Below, piece by piece: positions 11,762 through 23,612 of a stretch of DNA of 64,000 bases. The position numbers were made by a program, and so were the translations under genes. The notes under the pieces were generated by a model. That model was not told the DNA's origin. It worked only from the letters and a program-made list of their open reading frames with translations, and made no database searches. The stretch's first letter is position 1. Every line of letters begins with the position of its first letter. The stretch covers positions 81,326,040 to 81,390,039 of the forward strand of contig OY744525.1 of NCBI GenBank assembly GCA_963556195.1, in the 5' to 3' direction. Source of the DNA: Sepiola atlantica. Lineage: Eukaryota > Mollusca > Cephalopoda > Sepiida > Sepiolidae.

Positions 11762-12434
11762 AGAAAGGAGACGAAGTCCATTTCCAATATTTAAAACAAC
11801 TTTATTGGTCATCTTCGTTAACAGATAAATAAAAGAAAAAATGAAAGAGAAGGGTGTTAGTGAATGAATACGTTCATGAGTATGGACGAATAGGAAAGGT
11901 TAGAAAGTCCACATGGTGTTAAATAAATGTCCCGTTAGTAGGAAAGAGAGAAGAGTTCATATATGAAGGATATGTATCCGTACACAAGTGTGGAAGTCAG
12001 GCAATGTCCTGTTTGTAATAAAAGAGAAAGAGTTCATATAAGAAGAATTTTTGTACAGTACACAGGTGTGAAAGTATGGCCGTGTATAAGTAGTTATGTG
12101 TGATGTGTGTGTCTACATGTGTGGCAGCAGAAGTAGCCATGTTGAATCCTTGGAGCTTCTTGTTTAACCCCAAAACCAGACGGCCTGGGAGTTTTCTGTT
12201 GCGTCCCAAGGGAAAAGTAGCTGTGAAGGTCTCCTGGCTGGAAAGTAAACGCTGTGCGATCCCTTTTATAATCTCTTGTCAGGTGTTTAGCTTAAATAAG
12301 AGATGGCCCCTGATTGGGCAAGCCAGAAATGAAGTTAAATGCTTGAACCAATCAGCACCGAGCTTAGAAATAAAGCACATATTCAAATAGCTGCTGTTGT
12401 TGTAGCTGCTGTCGCTTGTATCACTTCTACTACA
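11762..12434 (-). mobile_element. LTR-like repeat C, copy 1
   Basis: Matches 20099-20765 in the same orientation. On the minus strand it begins TGTAGTAGAAG (12434), contains a CCAAT-type box ('gctgattggtt') and ends with a poly(A)-signal-like CCAATAAAGTTG near 11795. That order (TG start, CCAAT, AATAAA near the end) fits an LTR. No coding frame, so a solo LTR is likely. Confidence 0.55.
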
Positions 12435-12450
12435 CGTTTACATAGCTTGT

Positions 12451-12800
12451 ATCTTTCCTCTCTTGGCTTTTTGGCCAAGATCAGAGTGTAGTATCTGTTC
12501 CGAAGGATGTTCACTCTGTAGACCAGTACCGTTTTGGCCTTTGGGTCTTGATGCTGTCGGTCTGAGGTACTGTCCTGTGCAGTTCTAGGGTGTCCACCCT
12601 CCCAGGCTTTGCCTTCTCACCTTTTGAGAAGGGATTAGATTATTGCTAATCTCCTGAGGCACCCCTACCGGGGAACGCTGACGGGCTGTCCAGGCATTTT
12701 TTGGACGGTCAGAATGCTCATCCTCATGAGCGCTGGCTTTTCAATCCCACTTTCTGACCTTGTGTCACATCTTACCGCTGTGGGAGGGAGTATGTAAAAA
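12451..12800 (+). mobile_element. U2-headed SINE, body A, longest head
   Basis: The head at 12451-12500 starts ATCTTTCCTCTCTTGGC, close to the true U2 5' end, and includes TTTTTGGCCAAGATC and GTGTAGTATCTGTTC. The body follows with an extra 45-base segment, then 'gtccaccctcccaggcttt', 'ctcctgaggcacccctacc', 'gaccttgtgtcacatctta' and an A-rich end. No clear target duplication was found. It lies directly next to LTR-like repeat C. Confidence 0.85.
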
Positions 12801-13394
12801 AATAAAAAATAATTTTATTTTCAATACATTTACCGAATTTATAAAGATATAATAACTGTATGCATGCACATATACTGGCTGTACACTGAAAGTGATGCAC
12901 ACATGCATACTGGTTTACACACAGCAATTATTTTTGGTAAATACAGAATAAAGCTCAGAAAATACCTAACATAGTTAAAACAAACAAAAAACAACTTTAT
13001 TCAAACAAAAAGTCTCATATTTCCGTCATATGGCATACATTTGTTTATAAAAGAAAATTACTTTATTTATGGATTAACGAATTTAGAAAACAGTGAAACA
13101 AAGGATATAGATCAAAAATTATCTAACATATTTTAAAACCAATAGCAACAATTAAGTTACACCTCCAAAAATACATCTTGATAATTACAAAAAAAAAGTA
13201 TTATTTTTTTGTGCAAACGGGGGATCCAGAGAAAAGTAAACTAAATTGGAAAATGACAGGTCATGTGACAAGCTCTTTCTAACGTCCACACAGTTGCCCT
13301 TCTGATAACCGGCAAAAACTACATCATGCTTTAGAATTAACAATTTTTTTTCCTTCGAAAAACAGAGCAATTTGGAAGTCGGTCATTCTCGCTT
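12801..13394. other. AT-rich intergenic DNA
   Basis: Contains further degraded copies of the 'ttaccgaatttataaaga' type unit (12829, 13075). No gene seen. Confidence 0.5.
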
Positions 13395-13880
13395 GTACTT
13401 GTAATAGCCATTACTCTGATTGGGTTGTGTAGGCTTCCTCCCGAGCAAATAAGGTGTCTCTGACCATCGCAGTCCACTCTCGTCGATCCTGAGCTAAGTC
13501 ACATGATATGGCTAGCCAATCCCGATTGCAGAGTGAAAGATCAACTATTTGTGAGCCTGATAGTTGCTGGCCAGGTTTTCAGTTTTGCACCAATCAGGTA
13601 GAGAAGGAAGGGGGGGGGGGTAGACCTCATTGACGAGCTCTCCCTTCAGGTGCCAAGCTGTGTGTCTGAACAATCTTAGACGGTGTTGGAGAAGGACGGA
13701 TAGCAAGGGTCGGAGATTCAGTCATCGACAGATATCTTGAGTTGGTACTCAATCCATACGGCGGCAGCGTAAAATGCAGTGAAGGCAGTCATTGTCGGCA
13801 TAAACAAATGACGACACCAAAGTTAGTCGGAGTCATCAGTAGTGAGTTAACATGACTTGACAATGGCTACTATGCTGATG
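13395..13880. other. Unclassified moderate-GC segment
   Basis: Higher GC than its flanks and without simple repeats. It contains 'gtctgaacaatcttagacgg' and 'gacgagctctcccttcagg'. I suspect a LINE untranslated region read from the minus strand, but I see no RT motif, so the class is open. Confidence 0.3.
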
Positions 13881-13984
13881 GATTTAGAAAATTTGCTACT
13901 ACAATCATCAAAACAGACCAGATCAGAACAACATTGAGAAAGTCACACATTAGCGATTATTTCCTTTTCTCATAAACAAAGGGA

Positions 13985-14545
13985 AAATTACTACAATTCA
14001 TTCCTAAACTAATTACCTGATCATTATAAATTTGGGAACACAGCTGCTAGGCGTAAGGCTGGGTAATGTGAGCTATATTTAGTTTAATTAAGTTTTATGC
14101 ACAGGGGGCATTCATGAAAATTCAGATAACTCCAGTTTTTGTGAAATTTTAACAATAGGTGTTAGACATCAATTAATAAATATTCCCCAAATTTCAATTT
14201 CTTTGGAGTATTTTAAGGGTTTTTAGTTGGCATAATATGGGCACAACCTCCCAGTTGAAAATTCAAATATTTCAGATTTGCATTAAATTGGATTCATAGT
14301 CATTAGACACCAATTAAGGAAAGTTCAATTAATTCTTAAGAACCCTTAAGCATAAACTGTAAATTTTACACATTTTCTAGAACGAAATCATGAATTTTGA
14401 TTAAAATTGCAATAAGAATTCGAGACATAAGGTTTAGCAGCATTATATCTTGATTTTACTTGATCGTAAGGAGGCATAAAATTGGTGCAAAACTGTTTAA
14501 TTTTACCTGCTCTGAAACTGGTATTCTTCTAGTATATATTCTTTT
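13985..14545 (-). repeat. Dispersed repeat R1, copy 2
   Basis: Inverse of 5235-5875; 'attccccaaatttcaatt' (14189) and 'cgagacataaggttta' (14420) are the complements of words there. It is non-coding and its ends are uncertain. Confidence 0.65.
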
Positions 14546-14712
14546 CATCTGAAGAATCCCTATTCACCCGGTTCATATTTTGTATTGCATATATTCAGAG
14601 ATTTTCATTTTCCACATAAATATAGTAAATGATCTAACACAGATAGACAGTTTTAGCAAGTCAAAAACCTAATCACTCCTCTCGGATTCTCATGTCAATT
14701 TATTTAATCTGA

Positions 14713-15115
14713 ACTAGCTGTAACTACCCGGCATTACCTGGGATGCATGTAAGTCATTTTAGTCTTCAATTTTTTTATTTGTTTACAGATTAGTAAGGAA
14801 ATAGGAATAAAATTTTAGTTGTAAGGTAGATAACTCTACAATGTAAAATATGAGTTATACCCCTTGCTGATTTTAATTTTTAGGTGATTATTTAAAAAAA
14901 TGTTTCATATTAACAGATTAACATATTAGATAACCATACTCAGTAATTTTTAAAATAAATTGTAGCAAAGTATGTTATTATATTGCCAATAACACGGTGC
15001 AATAACATCAAATGAAAATTGGCAAGTCAGAAGCAAAGTTTGATTTGTCAGCTTAAATGCTATTTGGGTCTGACTTTGAAAATTCGACAAGATAACTTTA
15101 TATGTTAGATTAATG
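14713..15115 (+). repeat. Dispersed repeat R2 (CCCGG-core family), copy 1
   Basis: Starts 'agctgtaactacccggcatt' with 'cctgggatgcatg', and is followed by about 370 bases shared with 58340-58715 (+) and 24650-25230 (-). Shared words are 'tgtttcatatt', 'ttggcaagtcagaagcaaag' and 'gacaagataactttatatgt'. No coding potential was found. Confidence 0.7.
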
Positions 15116-15389
15116 TAGGCCCAAATCATTTCTCCTAAATCGATGAGATCGAAATAACATCAAACATTGCATAGGAATTATCGGCTGAACTTCGGATGAA
15201 TTACTCACGCTTTGAATTCTTTTTTCAAAGTTTTCTACGTCGTGAATAGAGTTTCTTTCTAAGAACACGTTGCACAGGATCGATTCCATTGTCATCTTCA
15301 AATCTGATATCAATAAACATTTGTCATAAACCGTCCTCAGAAGTCATAAAATTTTATTCATTCAATTCATAATTTTCATTCTTCTTCTT

Positions 15390-15970
15390 CTTTTTTGTCT
15401 TATGTGTTAATCCCAAGCTACGGCAGGGTTCGCAATAATCAATTTTTGTCTCCACTTGAATACGCTCACAGGCTTGGTCTGGGTGAAGGCTGGTTTTACA
15501 GAGATCTTTGTGCAAGGTGTCTTCCTTATCTCATCATCGGCTTTCCTCTCGGTTTTGTGACGGTGTCGTTGTTAGCCCTGAGCACATGTCCAAATCATCT
15601 TGCCCTCAATCAGTGCAATGCCATAGCACCTTCGGATGTCCTCATTGCAGATGTGGTTGAGTAGTGTAATTGAGACATCCAGAAAAGCATTTTGGTTTCC
15701 ATGATGGCGAATCTTCACTCCACCTTCCTTGTTGTCGATAAGCACTCATAGCTGTACAAAGTGACGGGTCTCAATACAGTCTGGTAGATCTTTGACTTTA
15801 GATGCTCGTTGATCTTGCAGTCAGAGAGGATTCCAGTAGTGGTGCACCAGATCGCATTGATGCACGCAACAACTTCATCATTTTTAATTCTCTTATAATA
15901 TTCATCATTATTCAACTGCCAAGCTATCCATCTCTTTTAGTTTTGATACATGATGAATCATTAAAAAACA
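15390..15970 (-). mobile_element. RTE-like LINE, C-terminal region
   Basis: Minus-strand frames give NAIWCTTTGILSDCKINEHL, KSKIYQTVLRPVTLYSYECL and ARWFGHVLRANNDTV, broken by stops. These are the post-RT motifs of RTE-type LINEs: a 'KIYKTVVRP..LYG.E' segment and then 'RWFGHV'. It is 5'-truncated. Confidence 0.8.
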
Positions 15971-16299
15971 AAAAAAAAGTTAAATTTTCTAGCAAGTTGC
16001 CATGAAAGTTAACGATTATCAAAAAAAAAAGATTCTCATAACTGTCTTACCTTTGAGTGGTGATTTTGTTTTCAACGTTAATTCAATGCCCTGTACTTAG
16101 AGATTTCTCAATTTAAATAAATAAAAATAATAAACTTATGCAAATATTCATCATTTAAGGTTGAGGATTATTCAAATATTTATTAAAAACATATTTCCGA
16201 TAATTAAACGTAGAATTTTCAAAGGTCCTGCTTGTAAAAAAAAAGAATGAAAACTTTATTGCAATAATAACCAGATTAATTAATAACTACTAATCAATA

Positions 16300-18265
16300 G
16301 GACTATGTTGTAGCCCACAGGGAAGCAATCTTTTGGCAATGTGTTCCACAAATGGGAAATTCTTTAAAAGAAATTCTGGTTGTGGAAATTTCGTTTGATG
16401 TTAGGCGTATCGAGGAAGAAAGGAAAGTTTTTTGCAGTAGTTGTAATAAGACGAATTCTTGCTGTGAAAGCTTATTAGAAGGAATCAGAGATTGAAGCTC
16501 AGTTGAGAACCTTCCATGGAAATAGTGATAGAGTAGAGAGAGAGAGACTAGCAACGTCTCTTATGTACGAAAGGGGCTGCAGAGAACAGAAGAGATCACC
16601 CTCCACTAGATCATGAAGTCGATTTTGAATTTTGTCAAGGCAAGAAACAGTGCTTTGTTGCAAACTTGGTTTTAGAGGTATTAAGAGTAACAAGCCACTT
16701 TTGTCACCTTTGCACCAAGTGCTCCAGATCAGAAGAGACAGACCAATGCTCTTCAAAGTGCTGCCATAGACAGTTGTGTCGTCTGCATATATATCAACAA
16801 ATGACCTCAGAATATGATTTGGAAGATCATTAATGAAAATCAAGAAGCAAATTTTGCCCAGAATAAATCTTTCATGTATGCTCATATTGATATTATGTGC
16901 TTCGGTTCAGTTCGGTTCGGTTTGGTTTGCTTTGTTTTGTTTTACAGCATATCAATCATCTATGGGTTATTTAATCATGATAAAAGTTGTCAAATGGAAT
17001 CACAACATAGGTTAATTATTTTATATTGTTTTAAAAAAAAAAATGAAAAATAAAATAAAAGAATTTGAAATAAAATTTTTTTGAACAGTCCAACTTCTTT
17101 AATGAAGTACAAGATTTTGGTCGGATTTGTGTCTTTAAACAGGTCCTTTAGATTTTTAGAGTTGTAGTATTTTCTTCGGCTTTGTTGCAGATCCTGACAG
17201 TCTATTAATATATGTTTGACTGTATAAGATTCTTCACATGATATACACATTGGAGACTCTTCACTTCCCAATAAATGTTTGTGAGTAATATGTGTATGTC
17301 CTATATGGAGTCTGGCTGTAACAGCAAGCAAACTGGAGCAAAAATCTTGGACACAAATTATACTGATGAATATGTATTTATTTGTGCGTACGTGGCCAAC
17401 GCTGAACTATTACATCTTTTCATCTGGCTCTATTTTTGCCAAGCTTCTTGCCCCAGAGCCAACCTCCATCACAAGCGGAACAAACGTCCGACTCCCATGT
17501 TGACTGATTAAAAAAAAACGCCTCTGGGCAAGCAGGTGGTGTAGAGGCACGACACTTACCCCGTGCGCATGTCTTCCGGAAGAGGACGGTGCTGAATACA
17601 AAATGTCCCCTTTTACACTGGCTATTACAACCTGTTTTCTTCTTGCCTTTAAGTAATACATTACACAATATTTGGCCAACTATTGATGAGTGGCTCCTAG
17701 ACTACAGAAAGGCAAGTAAAGAAGAGATTATGTGCTTCAAACTTCTGTCTATTAACAAGTTTAATGATTGAAAAGACATTGCTAGGTATTCCATTGCTAG
17801 CAAATTTGTGAAGCAATTCTTTGTGCCAGACCCTATCAAAAGCTGTTGATATGCTGAGAGCTATTGCCCTAGAAACAAAGCTCCCATTGAGAGATTCACT
17901 GATCCTATGCGATATTACAGTCAGCAGTTGCTGATGGAGTATGAGATCTATATTGCTTGTCACGGTGGAGATTGCTTTCTCCGAGGTGATTGACAACTTC
18001 TTGATTTATCACTGATTCAAACAAACTACTAATGATGCAAAGGATACTGATCGGTCGATACTAAGATAAAGTATCTTTAAATACTGGGCAAACTGACAAA
18101 ATTTTCCAAGGAGATCTATCTAACAAAAGGAAGATATGTGTATCATTTTCAGATCAGAGATGTAAAAATACTAGGCTTAATGTCTTATGTGCGGTTAGCT
18201 CACTAGGGGAAATGGATCCTTTAGTGTTTGTAAAGGCATTCATCTCAGAGAAAACTCACTTTTAA
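16300..18265 (-). mobile_element. Jockey/CR1-like LINE, interrupted by another insertion
   Basis: Read on the minus strand, the order is SWKxxxVCPVFK-like and YRPISIL (about 18120-18010), then TAFDRVWHKELLHKFASNG (about 17870), then, beyond an insertion, GKICFLIFINDLPNH and DIYADDTTVYG (about 16860-16740), and finally a C-terminal region (16560-16300). These are RT motifs in correct order. Several stops show it is dead. The insertion at 16904-17726 is flanked by a 12-bp duplication, ATTATGTGCTTC, at 16892-16903 and 17727-17738. Confidence 0.85.
16904..17726 (-). mobile_element. Insertion carrying a LINE RNase H/C-terminal end
   Basis: The frame 16990-17331 (-) encodes RLHIGHTHITHKHLL, a Cys segment CISCEESYTVKHILIDC and KILYFIKEVGLFKKI, the classic end of I/Jockey-type LINEs after the RNase H domain. 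The element's 3' end, near 16904-16945, is a degenerate (CCGAA)n-like tail. The 17340-17726 part is of a different, unrecognised type with 'gcaagcaggtggtgtagagg'. The whole block lies between 12-bp direct repeats. Confidence 0.75.
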
Positions 18266-18764
18266 TCCATATATCTTATCTTGCATCTGTTTGTCTCTGG
18301 AATGACTGATGTTTTTTGTTTGTTTGTTAAACGAGTCAGGCTTCTGCAAAGAGCTCACGAAGATTGTGCCTCAGGATTGTCTGGTTTGCATGAAGTCCTT
18401 CTCGTTGGTTGCAGCTATTCGTTAAGCTGCAAGATTGCTTTGCTGAAATTCATCATCTATTAAAATATTGATTCATTTACTAACAGCCTTCCCTTTCATC
18501 CCCTTTAATTTACATCACAACGAAAATAGCTCAATAAAGTTGTTTTCAATGTTAGAATGAAACTTTTGTCTTTCTATTCTACAATATAGATATCACTTTT
18601 TTTCCGCCGTAGAGGCAAATTCTTGAAGTAGGTGGCCCTGATCGCAAAATGTGGAATTTGAAGTAAGTCTTATTTATTTTGGATAAATGAAACTGCTTAA
18701 ATTGGCATGTAAGCATTTTCATTGGAAATAACAACAAATGGTATATTATTTTTTTGATGGGAAC
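18266..18764. other. Intergenic, no gene seen
   Basis: Nothing recognised. A 60-codon frame at 18281-18463 lacks any family feature. Confidence 0.5.
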
Positions 18765-19310
18765 AAAGTATATTTAAATGGCAAAGTTTTGTTACCTTGG
18801 TGATATCATTGGAACACAGGGTAGAACAAGAGTTAGGAGTGGATAGAGTAAGTTCAGGTAATTTGTTACATTACTAACCGTGTATGCAGTGTGATGATGT
18901 ATGGAAGTGAAACCTGGCCAGTGAATGTTGAGGACATGCGCTACATGGGGAGAAATGATATGAGAATGATACGATAGATGTGTAATACAAGTCTTAAAGA
19001 CAGGCTTAGTTCTGATGACCTCAGAGGAAGATTAAATCTGAACAGTATAGGGTGGTGTGTGCAGAAGAGTAAACCTTGATGGTATGGTCACGTTGAAAGA
19101 ATGGATGAATATTCTTGGATCAGTTAGCATAGAACAGTTAAGGAAGCAGGTTCATTTCACAGGAAAACATGGGAAGAAATGATAAAACTGGACCCGAGAG
19201 AAAGAGGACTTAATAAAGACCTGGCCAGTAAAAGAAGTAAATTTCTTAAATCTGTCAAACACATGCCAGCATGTAAAACGGATGATGCTGAGTTTAGGAC
19301 CGAACCAGGC
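18765..19310 (+). mobile_element. RTE-like LINE, 3' region
   Basis: Frames give KFCYLGDII, VMMYGSETWPVNVEDM, RNDMRMIR and WYGHVERMDE, with stops between them. The 3' end includes 'catgccagcatgtaaaacgg', nearly identical to 33543-33562. Same family as 31600-33600. Confidence 0.8.
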
Positions 19311-19499
19311 CACACAGCATTCAGACAGAAAAAGGGGTCTAGTTATACCAAGCCAGTTCTTAGATGTGTTTACCTATTTCTCCACACTCTGAAAGAGTGC
19401 AAGAATAGCTAAGAATAGACCCGTCGGCAGTTCCTAGCATGTGTGTCAGTGATATGTAGTATTAAAAGTGAATAACAAAGTCTATCCATGCATGATAAT

Positions 19500-19975
19500 A
19501 TCAACCTTATTTACGTCTTGATAGAACAACAAAAAGTAAAGAATTAAGTAGAAAAAGTACAAAGGATCTAGAGGAAGAAAGTGTTGTTTTGTCCATATAT
19601 GTATGTGGACTGTAACTTGTGTTGTTTGCCGAGATGCCTGTAGCCAAGCGCCCATAGCTAGATTTAGTTTGCCTACAAGGAGTCTGTGTCATAGTTAACA
19701 ACACTGTGTTGTGACTGACATAAGTTCTTGTGGCAAGTTGAGTTTCTCACTGGCGACTGTGTTTGGGTTCTCACTTATGTAGCCAACACCAGCAAGTTCT
19801 TGGCTCCTGGTGCGACTCTTTTCGATTAGTTAGAAGTCTAGTATCGGCAACCAATCGAAATTTTGATAGAATTGACCAATCAGTATTAAATATTTCAAGC
19901 AATAAACATCGGATATTTTACAGAGATCGTCTTCTCAGCTGTTGTTTGTTGTTGTTGTTACTACTGCCGGAACAG
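19500..19975 (-). mobile_element. Possible LTR-like repeat E
   Basis: On the minus strand there are two CCAAT-type boxes ('actgattggtcaatt', 'cgattggttgccg') upstream, then 'ataaataagg'-like poly(A) signals near 19510. The arrangement resembles repeat C, but I see no second copy, so this is tentative. Confidence 0.35.
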
Positions 19976-20098
19976 GGATTCCACAGGAGGTCCTAAGGAA
20001 ATCGGCAATGACCCCCCCCCCTCCCCTAATCCCAATGGAAAACTTAATGCCTTGGAGGATAGAACAGAACCACATGTTTCATTCAGATGAAAGTGAAA

Positions 20099-20765
20099 GA
20101 TGTAAAATTGTAGAATAGAAGGACAAAGTCTCATTCTAACATTTAAAACAAGTTTATTGGACCATTTTCGTTGTGGTGTAAATAGAAGGAAATGAAAGAG
20201 AAGATTGTTAGTAAATGAATAAGTCAATGAGAAAAAAGGTTAGAGAGCCATGAGTCGGATAAATGTCCTGTTTGTAAGGAATAGAGAAGAATTCATATCT
20301 GTGAAAGTTTGTATGAGAAAGTCTGTATGTTTGCAGGTGTTAAAGTAAGGCCATGTCCGTGTAGGTATTTGTGTGTGTGTGTGTGTGTGTTACATTGCAA
20401 AGTTCGTGTGTGCTGCCGTAGCCATGTTGGATCCTTGGGTCTTGTTGTTGAACCCCAGGGTCAGACTGCCCAGGTTGTTTTTGGTTTGCATCCGAAGAGA
20501 GAAGTTTTGTGGTTGGTCCGAGCAACGTAGATGAGTAGTAAGCCATGCCGTCTCGTGGCTAAGAAAGAGAGAGAATCTAGTGGGTGCTTGCTTTGAAAAT
20601 CTCCTGTGACATGCTCAGCTTGCATGAGGGATGGCATCTGATTGGGCAAGCCAGAAACGAAGTTACATGCCTGCACCAATCAGGACCCAGCTTAGAAATT
20701 AAGCATTGATTCAAAATCGTTAACCGCAACTTATCGCTACTGCTGCTTGTTGTACTTTTGCTACA
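20099..20765 (-). mobile_element. LTR-like repeat C, copy 2
   Basis: Second copy of 11762-12434. It starts TGTAGCAAAAG at 20765 on the minus strand, has the CCAAT-type 'cctgattggtgcaggc', and ends with TCCAATAAACTTG near 20150. A (GT)10 run lies inside at 20371-20390. Likely solo LTR. Confidence 0.55.
20371..20390. repeat. (GT)n microsatellite
   Basis: Ten perfect GT units within LTR-like repeat C. Confidence 0.95.
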
Positions 20766-22972
20766 AAGGCCCCTAGCGAGCAAGACCCTAGTGTCAGAAT
20801 GTGCCAAGATTGACCCCGGCTAGTTCAGTTGCAGTCATGATTGTGTCTTATTAAGACTAAGATAGACAAGAGATGACCACCTAGACCCTTCTCCACATAC
20901 TTTTAGGGCTTTATGCTTAATTTGTTATATAAAAAAAATCTATTGCGAATTAATGACACAAATTAAACTGTAACAGTTGCATGATGGACCGATTTTGTTT
21001 AAATGTATGCGTAGTATTATGTGTTAGATTGAGTTGTGGTTTGGCTTTGCCACTCACACCTAGACTTATAACTGCGTTGGAGTTAGGATGCATCTGCACA
21101 GAATCGAAAGAAATATGCATAACTGAAGCTTGGCGTCAAAAATATGATTCAAATCAGTTCCAGTTTTGATCGCCTGCTAGAATGAAACTCCAGGATACAG
21201 AATTCGTTTATTGACAAAAGCCGGCTTACCAAAGAGTTCTTGTTATGCTCCAGTTTTCCCTTGAATAAAAGTTGATAACCTATTTAGTAGTGGAGATGTT
21301 GGTTTTATTTATGGAAGATGGTGACCCTTTTCTTGTTCAATATTCTATTTCGGTCAGATTCCGTCACTCACAGATAACTTTACCAAGTTACATTCTTCAT
21401 CCTGACTTTCTTCCTAACCAAGCAACTAACATTAATATTAGTGTATATACAATATACATCACTAATGTATTATCTGTCTCAGACATGTAAGGAATTATGC
21501 CATTTATTTAGTTAAACACCTCAAAATACACATTGAATTATTTTATTTTTAATTCACTATTGATCTAATATTTATTGAATCAAAAATAAAATAAGAGAAA
21601 TCTAAAAATGATTTTTTTAAAAAATTATGTTGTAAAGTCATGTTGTAAATATAACTGGATCATGAATTTTTTTTCAAAACCCATTTCAAACAATAATATA
21701 TATTTTCTATTTTTCTATTTTCTTCCTTTTAAGTCTAAACTCTATTGTAAAAAAAGAGGAAAAAACTCGTTTGTTCGTCCCCTGTTTTTCCTTGCACATT
21801 ATTATTATTATTATTATTTTTTTTTTAAGAACATGAATTCATTTTATTTAGAACACAAATTATAAGGAAACCCATAAAAAGAAAGAATTGGAAAAATTGG
21901 TTTGGGGTAAAATGGTTATAAATCGAGGATCGGTTCCCAATGCAGTTTATTACGTAAATTGATCCCCGTATTTTAGGATCGCGTAAATTGTGGTTGTCTT
22001 GCGAATATTTTAACTTGCCAAAATGATTGTTTAATTTTGTTTCACAGTAAAAATCGAATTAGGTTTATTGTTGACAAGAAAAATGTTATTTTCTTTGTTA
22101 TATAGATCTACAAAGTAGTTTAATTTCTATATTAATAAGATTGCGCGACCACTTCTCTTACGGTCTCTGCAGTGCATACGAATGAAGGTTGTGGTATGTA
22201 TGCGTTTCTCGCCACTACGTGACTTAGACTTGATTAGATTTTTACTGAAATAAAAAAAAATGCAAACGGCGCAAAATAATTTTTTTTTATATATCCTATT
22301 TACAAAGGTAATTTTAAATTAAATATTTTCATTTCTGCTAAAATACGGAGGTGTTAATGTGTTACCGCACAAAGAAAACAAACAAGAAATAGAATGTGGT
22401 TTGTATTTTTCTCTTAACAGCGTGAGAGGGGGGGGGGGGGAGGGGGGGCAAAGGGTAACATTTAACAAAAAAAAATCTGTCAATGTTTGTATTGCGTAGA
22501 TATTTGTATTATTTTATTATTTTAGAAAAATCTGAACATTAGCAGAAAAGAAAGACGTATATATGTTGAGGTGTGACTTGAAGTACCACCGAGTGGATTT
22601 CAAAATAAATTGTCATTATTGCCGACATGTGATCGAGGAGGAGGGGGTATGAGAAGAAAAAAAAGAACGTCTTCAAATCTCATGATTCGAATCTTAAAAA
22701 GTAGTATAGAAAAAAAAAAAGTAAATATCTACTTTCTTTTGTATTTTTATATTTTTTTATTTGCTTACTGAAAGACGTATGTGTTGTTTAGGTGAGATGA
22801 GGTCAATGACCCGTTAACCGATATAAATAGTCTCGCCGAATGACAATAAGTAAATAATCCGCTGTAAGTAAAAAAAAGTACGAAAAAAAGGCTACAAACA
22901 AGAGTCAATTTTTTTTTATTTACATTTAAAAAAAAGTCTGACAACTTCTGTTGCTTGACTGGAAGATACTAG
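20766..22972. other. AT-rich intergenic DNA
   Basis: Includes a poly-G tract near 22430-22448 and long A/T runs. A 62-codon frame at 20981-21169 starts with a hydrophobic, signal-like segment, but nothing else supports a gene. No repeat family is recognised. Confidence 0.5.
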
Positions 22973-23029
22973 TCTGGGTTGTTTCAAGAGCCGAAAACAT
23001 TATGTTTTCGGCTCTTGAAACAACCCAGA
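22973..23029. repeat. 57-bp palindrome (28-bp perfect arms)
   Basis: Arms at 22973-23000 and 23002-23029 are exact reverse complements with a single T between them; the left arm starts TCTGGGTTGTTTCAAGAGCC. It would extrude as a cruciform or a near-loopless hairpin. Confidence 0.95.
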
Positions 23030-23394
23030 AAACAGTGAGCAGCTCATACACAGACAAATTTGCGAGGGTTTTACTAACCACCATATGGGAAATTTTATTT
23101 TGTTTGATTTTCTTTTTTTCTGTAATTACTGGTTGTTTTTTAGTACCCCCCCCCCCATCGATGAAATTGTATGCATATTTTTTGTAAATAAAAAAACGTC
23201 AAACCATTAGTTTGTCATAGAGTGAATGTGGTATTTTGGTGACTGGAACTAGTTTAGAGAATAGATAAAGAGAACGACAGACGACCCCCATCATATTATT
23301 TTATAAAGAAAATTACTTTTGTGAAATTTTTTGTAAAACTTTTAAGATAAATAAATTGACAATTAGTCTGGTAGAAACTGTGCCATTTCGGTGG

Positions 23395-23612
23395 ACGTTT
23401 ATCTGTCGGGCTTAGGTATTGGTCCTGTGTCGTCCTAGAAGGTTTATTGTTAACTGCCTTGGGCACTCCGACCGTGGAATGCTGACGGGGCTGCCCCTGC
23501 CCAGGCTATTTTTAAGAGGCCAGTGTGCCCCTTCTTTAGGGGTGCCGGCTTGTTCTCCCCACATTCCGACCTTGTGTCACATCTTCCTGCAGTGGGATGG
23601 AAGTAAATACCC
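23395..23612 (+). mobile_element. SINE body A, 5'-truncated
   Basis: Body words 'ggaatgctgacggggctgcc', 'gaccttgtgtcacatcttcc' and the terminal 'ggaagtaaata' are clear. The part corresponding to the U2 head is absent; it starts near 'cgggcttaggtattgg'. Confidence 0.75.

Noticed and set aside
20981..21169. 62-codon frame with a hydrophobic, signal-peptide-like N-terminus
   Set aside because: Lacks cysteine pattern, second copy or splice context; could only be rescued by transcript evidence.
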